Shown one piece after another: positions 48,305 through 56,171 of a stretch of DNA of 64,000 nucleotides; positions within the stretch are counted from its first letter, which is position 1, and each line of letters opens with the position of its first letter. A program made the translations under genes and the position numbers. Location of the stretch: NCBI RefSeq assembly GCF_014905615.1, contig NZ_AQGU01000025.1, forward strand, positions 496,001 through 560,000, read 5' to 3'. The notes beneath the pieces are model-generated. The model was not told the origin of the DNA. It did not search any database and worked only from the letters and a program-made list of their open reading frames with translations. Source of the stretch: Pseudoalteromonas aliena SW19. Its GTDB lineage: Bacteria > Pseudomonadota > Gammaproteobacteria > Enterobacterales > Alteromonadaceae.

Positions 48305-48556
48305 TTACTGATTTAGTTTTTCTTTTGTTTCTTTTACCTTTTCAAAATCTAAACCTAGTTCGTCGGTTGCTTCTTTAATTAAGTGTGGCTGTGTCATTAC
48401 GACTGCCATTAGTTGCTGTAGCTTTTCTGGTGGAATACCAAGCTCTTGAACAAGTGCCATTGCCATCATTGGGTTTTGAGTAAACGCTTCAAACAATGCT
48501 TTTACTTTTTCGTCGCTTACATTGTGCTCTTTAAGTATTGCTAGTATTGGATTCAT
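48305..48556 (-). CDS. DUF2999 small protein
   Basis: An 83-residue acidic, helical protein of the DUF2999 family, function unknown, found in Alteromonadales and Vibrionales. It has no signal peptide or membrane segment. FTQNPMMAMALVQELGIPPEKLQQLMAVV is the conserved centre. It lies between lepB and the quinone reductase on the same strand. Confidence 0.8.
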   Translation of the reverse strand: MNPILAILKEHNVSDEKVKALFEAFTQNPMMAMALVQELGIPPEKLQQLMAVVMTQPHLIKEATDELGLDFEKVKETKEKLNQ

Positions 48557-48618
48557 TATTAAACCTTAAGTGTTTTTTATAGGACTTAGTATATGGGCTA
48601 AACCCTAAAATTAAAGAG

Positions 48619-49581
48619 TTACTCTACAAGTAAAACCACTTTACCCGCATTTTCGTTACGCTCTAAAATAGCATGAGCTTCGTTTGCATCGCCCCAAGGT
48701 AGAGTTTTATATACGTTAAAGTCATATTTTTTATCGGCTAGCTCGCTGTAAAAACGCGCTACAAAATCATCACGTAAATTACGTTTAAACTCAATGCTAC
48801 GATTACGAAGTGTTGAGGCATGGAACGAAATACGCTTTTGTAAAAGCGTTGCAAAATCGACTTCTGCAAAGCGTCCATCTAAAAATGCCAACATTACAAT
48901 TTGACAATCCATCGCTGCAATAGTGGCGTTTTTATTTAAGTAACTCCCCGAAACAGGATCTACAATTGCATTTGCTGTGAGATTATTTGCTTGCATATAT
49001 TCTACAAAGTCAGTGGTTTTGTAGTTAATTGCATGATCGGCACCGAGCTCTTTTGCGTGTTGGCATTTATCATCCGTACCAGCGGTAATGACCACGGTAG
49101 CTCCAGCGCTTTTAGCCATTTGAATTGCTGCACCGCCCACACCACTCGCACCTGCATGAATAAGCGCTGTTTGCCCTTTTTGCAATTTACCAAGCTCAAA
49201 TAACGCGCCAAATGCGGTCAAATATACTTCACTTATTGCAGCGCCCTCAGCCATTGTTACATCATCTGGCAATTCCATCAGTTGCTTTGCATCAACGGCT
49301 ACATATTCACTGTAAGCACCACCAGCACATAACGTAAATATACGCTTATTTAGCCAAGTTTTTTCTACCTCTTTGCCAAGCTCGATAATTGTACCGGCAC
49401 ACTCAAGTCCTAAAATTAGACTGTCTCCTGCTGGTGCTGGGTATTTACCTTGTCGCTGCATACAGTCTGCACGGTTAACACCAATCGCTGCCACTTTAAC
49501 TAGCACTTCGTGGCTTTTTAAAACCGGCTTGTTGGTTTGTGCAAATGCAAGATTGCTATCTTCATGAGAAATATATTTCAT
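48619..49581 (-). CDS. Zinc-free quinone reductase (PIG3/QOR type)
   Basis: NAD(P)H-dependent oxidoreductase of the medium-chain superfamily, 320 residues. A GroES-like domain (about 25-120) contains NRADCMQRQGKYP and GLECAGTIIELG; the Rossmann part has HAGASGVGGAAIQMAKSAG (about 141-159). Catalytic zinc ligands are missing, as in QOR and TP53I3-like enzymes that reduce quinones. The physiological substrate is not known. Confidence 0.87.
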   Translation of the reverse strand: MKYISHEDSNLAFAQTNKPVLKSHEVLVKVAAIGVNRADCMQRQGKYPAPAGDSLILGLECAGTIIELGKEVEKTWLNKRIFTLCAGGAYSEYVAVDAKQLMELPDDVTMAEGAAISEVYLTAFGALFELGKLQKGQTALIHAGASGVGGAAIQMAKSAGATVVITAGTDDKCQHAKELGADHAINYKTTDFVEYMQANNLTANAIVDPVSGSYLNKNATIAAMDCQIVMLAFLDGRFAEVDFATLLQKRISFHASTLRNRSIEFKRNLRDDFVARFYSELADKKYDFNVYKTLPWGDANEAHAILERNENAGKVVLLVE

Positions 49582-49645
49582 TGTTGCTCCACATGTAAAA
49601 ACTGTAATAGCTTATAGATGGGGATGAACACAGATCCAAACAACC

Positions 49646-51418
49646 TCAAAAGCGCCAGCTTTGTTTATAAGGATAAACATCAGGTAAATAGCCTTGGTGT
49701 ATTTGTTGCTGACAGCTTTGCCAAAACCCAGCTGAAAACAGATTATTATGATGGCTATTAAAGTACTTAAATGCGCTGTCGTTTGCACTAAAAAACACCT
49801 TGAACTGACTCGGGAAAATATCGTTTTCGTCTATATCAAAATACGAACTAGTGCTTAGCTCTTCAAGGCTATTTTGTGTTTGCGGTACTTCTCTAAAGTT
49901 ACACTCAGTCAGTGGGCAAATCTCGTCAAAATCATAAAATACAATCCGGCCCCAACGTGTTACACCAAAATTTTTCATTAACATATCGCCTGGGAATATA
50001 TTAGCGCCGGCTAACTCTTTAATTGCTTTACCGTAATCAATCATTACCTGCTCTAGAGCTTTGTTATCACAGTGATTAACGTATAAATTAAGCGGGGTCA
50101 TTTTACGTTCAACATACACGTGTTTTAAAATAAGTGCCTTGCCCGATATAATCATGCTGGTACCAATTTGGCTTCTCATTTGTGAAAGTAGCCCATCGCT
50201 AAAACGGCTTAAATCAAACGCTAAATACCTAAATTCGTGCGTGTCTACCAAGCGCCCAACGCGGTCAGCTTGCTTTACAAAGTTATATTTTTCTTTTACT
50301 TGCGCCTTGGTAGCTGTTTTTGGTGCGCTAAATCTATCTTTAATGACTTTGTAAACATAGTCTGAGCCTGCAATTGTAAAAACCAGCATCACCATACCTG
50401 GCGTACCAGGTGCTATTGTGTATTTAAGGTTTACTGGGCTGTTTTTAGTCGTATCAACTTTATAACGATAAAATTCCGTTTTAGCGTGTTTAATAAAACC
50501 GATAGCGTTAAATAACTCAAAACGTTGTTTGTGCGGCATTAATACACTTAAGTAATCTACGTAGCGGGCGGGCTGGTCGGTATCAACCATAAAATAGGCG
50601 CGTGCAAAGCCAAATAATAAACTTAATTGATCGGCGCCCATCATTACAGCATCTATTTTTAATCCGTTATCGGTATTCAAAATAGCGATGGCAAAAGGCA
50701 TATTATCGCCATTTTTAGCTATGCAACGCCCAATTAAATAACAGGCTTTATTTCTGAAAAATAATGAATTAGCGTATTCAATATAGCCATCATTTAAGTT
50801 TATAAGTTCGTACACCTGTTTGCATTGCTGCTGCGCGCCTTGCATTAACGTACTGTGTAATGTGGCTACATCACGCTCTAAATGATTAAACGGCACTCTA
50901 AATACTTGATTAGTAATAAGCGTTTTAACGGCGCTATTGAACCCTTTTTGTAGTGATACTCTACTCACTAAGCTCTCAAAGGAACGTGGCTCGCTGCGAT
51001 ACTTTGCTTTCAATACAAATAAATGTACGGTACGAATTTTTTTATCGTCCCAAATTGCACCAAAAGTAGAATTAAAAAAGGTATGTGCAATGGGTTTGTT
51101 TTCATGATTTTGCACCATATCACCGTAAATATTTTTAGCTAACTGCCACGTTTGCGAACAAGTAAGTTCAGCGTAAGCAATAACCCGCACCGCTTCACTT
51201 ACGTTTTTCACTTCGAGCTCGTATACCTGTAAACGCTCACGCATAGCGCTTTGTGCATCGTGATATTTTTGTTGTTCAAAACGGCTTTGTGCACCCAGTG
51301 TAATATTTAAAAATTGCGAAAACATCGCTTCAAACCCAGCAAAAACAGACCGAGCAAGCTTACTGGCTATAACGTGTTGTAGCGCATTATTAGATTGATT
51401 TGTTAACCTATTTTGCAT
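49646..51418 (-). CDS. aceK: Isocitrate dehydrogenase kinase/phosphatase
   Basis: Bifunctional regulator that phosphorylates and dephosphorylates NADP-isocitrate dehydrogenase to send isocitrate into the glyoxylate bypass. The 590 residues (E. coli 578) show an N-terminal regulatory half and a kinase-like half with APGTPGMVMLVFTIAGSDYVYKVIKD (nucleotide-binding, about 330-355) and IFYDFDEICPLTECNFREVP (about 490-510) with the catalytic Asp. Its target Icd is encoded about 5 kb away. aceB and aceA are not in the window; aceK stands alone, divergent from a LysR gene. Confidence 0.96.
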   Translation of the reverse strand: MQNRLTNQSNNALQHVIASKLARSVFAGFEAMFSQFLNITLGAQSRFEQQKYHDAQSAMRERLQVYELEVKNVSEAVRVIAYAELTCSQTWQLAKNIYGDMVQNHENKPIAHTFFNSTFGAIWDDKKIRTVHLFVLKAKYRSEPRSFESLVSRVSLQKGFNSAVKTLITNQVFRVPFNHLERDVATLHSTLMQGAQQQCKQVYELINLNDGYIEYANSLFFRNKACYLIGRCIAKNGDNMPFAIAILNTDNGLKIDAVMMGADQLSLLFGFARAYFMVDTDQPARYVDYLSVLMPHKQRFELFNAIGFIKHAKTEFYRYKVDTTKNSPVNLKYTIAPGTPGMVMLVFTIAGSDYVYKVIKDRFSAPKTATKAQVKEKYNFVKQADRVGRLVDTHEFRYLAFDLSRFSDGLLSQMRSQIGTSMIISGKALILKHVYVERKMTPLNLYVNHCDNKALEQVMIDYGKAIKELAGANIFPGDMLMKNFGVTRWGRIVFYDFDEICPLTECNFREVPQTQNSLEELSTSSYFDIDENDIFPSQFKVFFSANDSAFKYFNSHHNNLFSAGFWQSCQQQIHQGYLPDVYPYKQSWRF

Positions 51419-51535
51419 AAATACAGTACTTATATTGATGCCAGTTATGGCGGTTATTTTTTATTAATTGTTTACACCTTAGCAAGCAGGCTTTAATTTA
51501 GATAATTAATAAAGCATATAACTTAAATTGATCAT

Positions 51536-52483
51536 ATGAATATAAGAAACGTCGACCTCAACTTGTTAGTATACTTAAATGTACTCATTGATGAAAAAAG
51601 TGTTTCGAAAGCGGCTAACAAGCTCGCGCTTACGCAACCTGCTATGAGTAACGCATTAAAGCGTTTACGCGATTTATTTGACGATCCACTACTGGTGCGT
51701 GCTGCAGGTTCAATGACACCAACGACAAAAGCAATTGCGTTAAAACCTGAAGTAGAGGCCCTATTAAAAATGGCTGAGGCTATTACTCAACCTAGCGAGC
51801 AATTTAACCCTGCAACCGCTAACATTACGTTTAGAATAATGGCAAACGACTATATAGAGTCGACCTTAATAGCCCCTTTTATAACCGCGCAACTTAGTAA
51901 AAACCTAGGTATCAATTTTGATGTATTAAGCCCAAGTGACGTAAATCTGCAAGATATGGAAAAAGGCACTATCGATTTAGCCATAAATCGCTTTAATGGG
52001 CTGCCTCGCTCGTTTCATCAAGCCAGCGTATGGCGCGATAATTACTGTTGCTTATCCCACCCTAAAAATACCTTTTTACAACAGTCAGGTTTAGACGATT
52101 ACTTAGAGAAAGAACATATTTGGGTAAACCGTGCAGGTTGGGGGCCTGAAGCCGCTGTTACTAATAAATCGGGAAAACAAAAACTCGGTTGGGTAGACGA
52201 AGCTCTTTGGCAACTCGAGCAAACCCGTAAAATACGCGTTTTTACACGCCACTACATGATTGCAGGCCTCCTTTGCCAATCAGAGCAGCTTATTGCTACC
52301 CTTCCACGCCGCCAAGCTAAATTACTCACTACACATACAAACCTAGTAATAAGCCAAGTTCCTTTTCAAATAGTGCCTATTGAGGTGAAAATGATATGGA
52401 GCCCACTGCTGCACCACGCACCAGCGCATCAATGGCTAAGGCGTGAGTTATTAACGTTTGCTAAAACAATTGCAGATAGATGA
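51536..52483 (+). CDS. LysR family transcriptional regulator
   Basis: A 315-residue LysR regulator with an N-terminal winged helix (VDLNLLVYLNVLIDEKSVSKAA, then LTQPAMSNALKRLRDLF, about 5-50) and a C-terminal effector domain (about 95-300). Sequence style (PLLVRAAGSMTPTTKA) is of the NodD/LinR/LeuO-like group. It is divergent from aceK across a 117-base gap, so aceK may be a target, but the family alone does not settle this. Confidence 0.88.
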   Translation: MNIRNVDLNLLVYLNVLIDEKSVSKAANKLALTQPAMSNALKRLRDLFDDPLLVRAAGSMTPTTKAIALKPEVEALLKMAEAITQPSEQFNPATANITFRIMANDYIESTLIAPFITAQLSKNLGINFDVLSPSDVNLQDMEKGTIDLAINRFNGLPRSFHQASVWRDNYCCLSHPKNTFLQQSGLDDYLEKEHIWVNRAGWGPEAAVTNKSGKQKLGWVDEALWQLEQTRKIRVFTRHYMIAGLLCQSEQLIATLPRRQAKLLTTHTNLVISQVPFQIVPIEVKMIWSPLLHHAPAHQWLRRELLTFAKTIADR

Positions 52484-52908
52484 TAAAAATAAACTAATTC
52501 GCATGTTATAAGCAATATTTAGAATAATAAACCCTTTGCGTTATTCCGTAAAAATTATAAAATAGTAACAGTATTACCCAACATAAAGCCTAGGGCCTGT
52601 TGACCTTTCAGGATTGAAATTTGTTCAATCGAGGGACGATTTAATCGCGGCGCGAGGTTTGTAACCTAGTGGGCTAAGTAAAAATAGAGCAAAGCTTCCG
52701 CGTCCTGCTCACGCCCCTTATCTACATTCATGTAGGCAACAAAGAGTTAATCGTCCCTAGAAAGAACCCTATGGGCAGCGCATGTTTGGCATTTATGCTG
52801 CGTTATCGCCTATTTATGGGGAATAACCAAACTACATAGGCTCTGCCTTACCTAAATACCAAACAGTCTGCTGCAAATTTAACCTCGAAAGATAAACAGG
52901 CACTAGTA
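52484..52908. other. Gap holding element C4
   Basis: 425 bases with no gene. The repeat C4 takes up the last 317 bases and runs to within two bases of the next start codon. Confidence 0.8.
52590..52906 (+). repeat. Family C element (C4), full length 317 bp
   Basis: Ends CTAGGGCCTGTTGACCTTTC and GAAAGATAAACAGGCACTAG. Its inner stem reads GGGACGATTTAA on the left and TTAATCGTCCC on the right: both arms carry a matching change against C1-C3 (GGGGC / GCCCC). The core is a distinct 60-base insert (GCAAAGCTTCCGCGTCCTGC and onward) not found in the other copies. Confidence 0.9.
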
Positions 52909-53283
52909 ATGAGCGAAATTCATTTCTTAAATATAGATCTAGATATTGAATCAAAGGAGGATATTCGTCCAATTGTCCATTTTTGGGGCGAAGAAGTTAT
53001 GATATTTCGACTCGAAGAGATTGAAGGCACTTGGCGTGGTTCTTTCGAAACGTCTGAAGATACAGAAAACGATATCGTTGATAAATATCACCAATTGATT
53101 ATGTCTCTACCACCTAACCTGAGAGCTATTTGGGATGGGTGTATAAAACGGATATTCGACTTTGGGTTTGAAGCAGGCTCTTTGCCAAGAGCATTTCAAT
53201 CATCGTTGAGTCAAAGCTCGATCTCAAAGTTAGCTGAAATTGGTGGAGCCATAACGGTGACAATCTATGCATCAGCTGACTAA
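52909..53283 (+). CDS. Small protein, possibly DUF4279-like
   Basis: A 124-residue protein without signal peptide. The C-terminal half (FDFGFEAGSLPRAFQSSL, then ISKLAEIGGAITVTIYAS) resembles DUF4279-type proteins, whose function is unknown; this is a weak match by eye. The ATG is two bases past the end of element C4, so its ribosome-binding region (AGGCACTAGTA) is supplied by the repeat. It lies between two direct family C copies. It is acidic at the N-terminus. Confidence 0.6.
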   Translation: MSEIHFLNIDLDIESKEDIRPIVHFWGEEVMIFRLEEIEGTWRGSFETSEDTENDIVDKYHQLIMSLPPNLRAIWDGCIKRIFDFGFEAGSLPRAFQSSLSQSSISKLAEIGGAITVTIYASAD

Positions 53284-53625
53284 AGTAAAAATGACCGACT
53301 ATATAAGCGCTCTTTAATCTTTGTCACCCCATTGAAGTATGGACGTTTGGATTTTTGTGAATTGAAATTTTCCCAATCTAGGAGCGCTTGAATCCCTACG
53401 CGTGGTTTGTAACCTAGTAGTCTCGGTAACTGCTCCTGCGTTACTCTAATGGCTTACATCCGAGTACGAATAAGTAAAAACCGAGCAAAGTTTAGTTATA
53501 CCTAAAAAGAATCCAAAGGGCAGCCCATGTTTACCATTTATGCTGCGTTATCGCCTATTTATGGAGAGTGAACACTATTTAAGCGCTGCATTAACTTAGA
53601 ACCAATAAATAATAAAGGTGTTAAA
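53284..53625. other. Gap holding element C5
   Basis: 342 bases between two small plus-strand genes. A worn family C copy takes up about 53358-53577. No gene seen. Confidence 0.75.
53358..53577 (+). repeat. Degenerate family C element (C5)
   Basis: Matches the family from GAATTGAAATTTTCCCAATC to CGCCTATTTATGGAGAGTG; both outer ends are missing. It carries the same 60-base core as C1 (TCGGTAACTGCTCCTGCGTT and onward), so C1 and C5 share a lineage apart from C2 and C3. Confidence 0.78.
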
Positions 53626-53979
53626 TTGGAAAAGTTATTTTCATACGGTACATTGCAAATGGAATCTGTTCAAAAAGAAACTTTTGGTCATGTGTTAAAC
53701 GGAGTAAAAGATTCGTTGATTGGTTATACGCTTGGCGAAATTAAAATCTCTGATCCAGCAGTAATACAAGTTAGTGGTACAGATATTCATTCTATTCTTA
53801 ACTATACGGGGAAAGATACAGATATAGTAGAAGGCACCGTTTTTGAGCTTACACCATTAGAATTAAAGCAAGCTGACGAATACGAAGTAGAAGAATACGT
53901 ACGAATAGCGGGAAGTTACTCTTCAGGAAATAAAGCTTGGGCCTACGTATGTGCTAAATCTCAAATAAATAACATATAG
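53626..53979 (+). CDS. Gamma-glutamylcyclotransferase-like (AIG2) protein
   Basis: A 117-residue protein with the GGCT/AIG2 fold: YGTLQ at 7-11 (phosphate-loop-like YGTL motif), EGTVFELTPLELKQADEYE with the conserved acidic residue near 88, and VRIAGSYSSGNKAWAYV at the end. Such proteins cyclise gamma-glutamyl amines, or have unknown substrates. The start is TTG, with AAAGGTG upstream. It is one of a run of small plus-strand genes. Confidence 0.78.
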   Translation: MEKLFSYGTLQMESVQKETFGHVLNGVKDSLIGYTLGEIKISDPAVIQVSGTDIHSILNYTGKDTDIVEGTVFELTPLELKQADEYEVEEYVRIAGSYSSGNKAWAYVCAKSQINNI

Positions 53980-54054
53980 CTATAAAGAATTAATTAGCAT
54001 TACTTTTAGGCTAATTGCTATTTTCAAACTCACTAAACATTGAAGAACATAAAA

Positions 54055-54387
54055 ATGAATGAACTCGCACCTATATCTAATATATTTTCTACTCTTATTG
54101 CGTCGAGAGAATTCGAACTATTCAATTGCACAGGCACAGAAAAGGTGACAGTTGAAATTGGAACACCTGTTAACGACGTTGAAACTGTTAGCGGTTACGA
54201 TTGGAGGTGTCCAATCAAAATCATTATTGGTAGTAAAATTATCAATGATCGAGCTTGTGGCGTTGATTCATTTCAAGCTTTAAGTATAGCAATGAATCAA
54301 TTGATAAAGTTACGATTAGAAACTATTGCTCAAGAGAAAGAAGCAACAATACGCCTCTATGGTGAAGAGTATGATTTCGAATTGTAA
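54055..54387 (+). CDS. Small protein, DUF6968-like
   Basis: A 110-residue cytoplasmic protein. The pattern SREFELFNCTG, VEIGTPVND, YDWRCPIKI, GVDSFQALSIAMNQL and the ending YGEEYDFEL resembles the DUF6968 family, function unknown. The ATG at 54055 is preferred to a TTG at 54040, with GAAGAAC about 7 bases before it. It lies in the accessory run at 52.9-55.5 kb. Confidence 0.6.
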   Translation: MNELAPISNIFSTLIASREFELFNCTGTEKVTVEIGTPVNDVETVSGYDWRCPIKIIIGSKIINDRACGVDSFQALSIAMNQLIKLRLETIAQEKEATIRLYGEEYDFEL

Positions 54388-54590
54388 ATTTCAATAATCA
54401 TGTTATGTAAATTAGCACTTACAACATAACTTAAAAATCGTAAATGGTCATTTTATCAAAGATATAAGCGGTTGAAGCGATATCTTGACGTGCGATGAAT
54501 AATTGAATCAAAATAAATACTTCACTATGTTTATTGTTTTAATGAAATAAGTAATTTCTAAACCTCATTGTATTTAAATTGGATGATTAA

Positions 54591-54995
54591 ATGGACATAA
54601 TCGTACAGAAAAAATTTAGTACTTACCCCGTTAACGTGAGTATTTTACTTAATGCGCTACGTGATCTTATTTTTGAAGTTGCCAGGCATGACGGAATTTC
54701 TGATATAACAGAAACATTAAAATGGGGGGAGCCTAGTTACATTTCTAAAATTGGCAGTACCATTAGGATTGATTGGAAAAATAAATACCCTGAGCAGTAT
54801 TTTATTTATTTCAACTGTAAAACATCACTCGTAGATACGTTTAAAGAGATCTACGGCGACACTTTTATATACGAGGGTAATCGTGCCATTGTATTTAAAA
54901 TTAACCAAGCTGTACCTTATAAAGAACTAGCGCACTGTATCTCGATGTCATTACGCTATAAAAAAATCAAGCACTTAAGATTACTTGGTGCATAA
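54591..54995 (+). CDS. DUF1801 protein
   Basis: A 134-residue DUF1801 (YdhG-like) protein, function unknown. ETLKWGEPSYISK (about 43-55) is the family hallmark, followed by IRIDWKNKYPEQYFIYF and a C-terminal helix ending SLRYKKIKHLRLLG. No signal peptide. A 203-base gap separates it from the gene before, which contains the inverted repeat GTTATGT / ACATAAC near 54403-54428. Confidence 0.78.
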   Translation: MDIIVQKKFSTYPVNVSILLNALRDLIFEVARHDGISDITETLKWGEPSYISKIGSTIRIDWKNKYPEQYFIYFNCKTSLVDTFKEIYGDTFIYEGNRAIVFKINQAVPYKELAHCISMSLRYKKIKHLRLLGA

Positions 54996-55054
54996 TCACT
55001 CAATGCTGCACGTTTAATCTCCATAGTTCAACAGCACTTAAAAGGTCTCCGTTA

Positions 55055-55507
55055 ATGATAAATAAACTCGATAATACCGATGACCGTATTGCAAAAGCGA
55101 TTTTTACAATATTTCAACGCGCTTATACTATTGAAGCTCAACTTATTGATGTGCTTGATTTCCCTCCATTATCACGTACCGTCAACGATATAAAAAATTC
55201 AGAAACGCTCTTTTATAGCTATCACGAGAACGAATGTTTAGCTGCCGTTATTGAAGTAGATATAAAAAATGACTGTTTAGATATTTGTAGTTTAACCGTT
55301 GATCCTGATTATTTTAGAAAAGGTATCGCACATAAATTATTAGAAAGTGTGTTAGCAATAACACCGGTTTCACGGGCAATAGTCGAGACGGCAGTTGCTA
55401 ATACACCAGCAATCAATTTATATAAAAAACATGGTTTCGTGGAATATAAAAGATGGACTCCTTCACATGGTATTGAAAAAATTGCGATGTCTATTAGCGC
55501 GTGTTGA
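55055..55507 (+). CDS. GNAT acetyltransferase
   Basis: A 150-residue N-acetyltransferase. The acetyl-CoA pyrophosphate loop is VDPDYFRKGIAHKLLESVL (about 87-105, R/Q-x-x-G-x-A form), followed by ETAVANTPAINLYKKHGFVE (motif B). The substrate is unknown. Last of five small plus-strand genes in this stretch. Confidence 0.85.
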   Translation: MINKLDNTDDRIAKAIFTIFQRAYTIEAQLIDVLDFPPLSRTVNDIKNSETLFYSYHENECLAAVIEVDIKNDCLDICSLTVDPDYFRKGIAHKLLESVLAITPVSRAIVETAVANTPAINLYKKHGFVEYKRWTPSHGIEKIAMSISAC

Positions 55508-55712
55508 CCTTTGTGGTAATTAAAAGTAAGCCTTTATTTTTATTCAATGTTTAGCCTTATTTTTATACGCCACTGAGCAGCAATTACGGAAAGTTAAGAC
55601 CACTTTAGCTTAATATTGATCAAATCAATATCAGTTATTGAAAACAACAATTTCATTAATAATACACTTAGCGCTAGAGTGAAGTTAAGCCAACAAACTA
55701 AGAGTAATTATT

Positions 55713-56159
55713 ATGCCAACGACAGCAACTTTCACACGACAAGACGGATTATTCATTGATGCTAACTTACATCAGTTCATTGAAGAGCTGCTGTGCACAA
55801 CAGCAACTTTAAAAACTACTGAGGTTTATCAAGCATTAGCAACACTTGTAGATGAGTTTGGGTGTACGTGCCGTAAAAATAAGCATCAAGCAAATGACAC
55901 ACTTGAAGTCAGTACACTGTTAAATGCATATCAGCAACAAAATCATCCGCACTGTCATGTAGATGCACAAACAACAGAAGCCGTTCTTGATGAATACTGC
56001 TGCCAAGTACCTGCCATTATTGTTGTTGCATTAATGGATACACTTAGCGGTACACATTGTGATGAGCCAAGTGCACATGCCTTATACCACCGCGCTGCAC
56101 AATTAACTAACCGCCCTTGCATGCACAGTTTACAACTTGCTAATGCATCAGCAGCTTAA
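55713..56159 (+). CDS. Cys/His-rich small protein, unknown
   Basis: Not recognised. The 148 residues hold eight cysteines (LLC, GCTC, HCH, YCC, THC, PCM) and several histidines (HPHCHVD, THCDEPSAH), more than cytoplasmic proteins of this size usually have. No signal peptide, so the cysteines may bind metal or respond to redox. SD-like AAGAGTAA precedes the ATG. It is convergent with icd 12 bases away. Confidence 0.6.
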   Translation: MPTTATFTRQDGLFIDANLHQFIEELLCTTATLKTTEVYQALATLVDEFGCTCRKNKHQANDTLEVSTLLNAYQQQNHPHCHVDAQTTEAVLDEYCCQVPAIIVVALMDTLSGTHCDEPSAHALYHRAAQLTNRPCMHSLQLANASAA

Positions 56160-56171
56160 TAATGGTTGTGT

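Noticed and set aside
54403..54428. Terminator after the DUF6968-like gene
   Set aside because: GTTATGT / ACATAAC pairs, but it is AT-rich and lacks a following T-run.
52909..56159. Chromosomal integron cassette array
   Set aside because: The small genes look like cassettes, but the gaps show no recurring attC-type sites with matching core motifs, and no integrase is near. The inverted repeat GTTATGT / ACATAAC near 54403 occurs once only.
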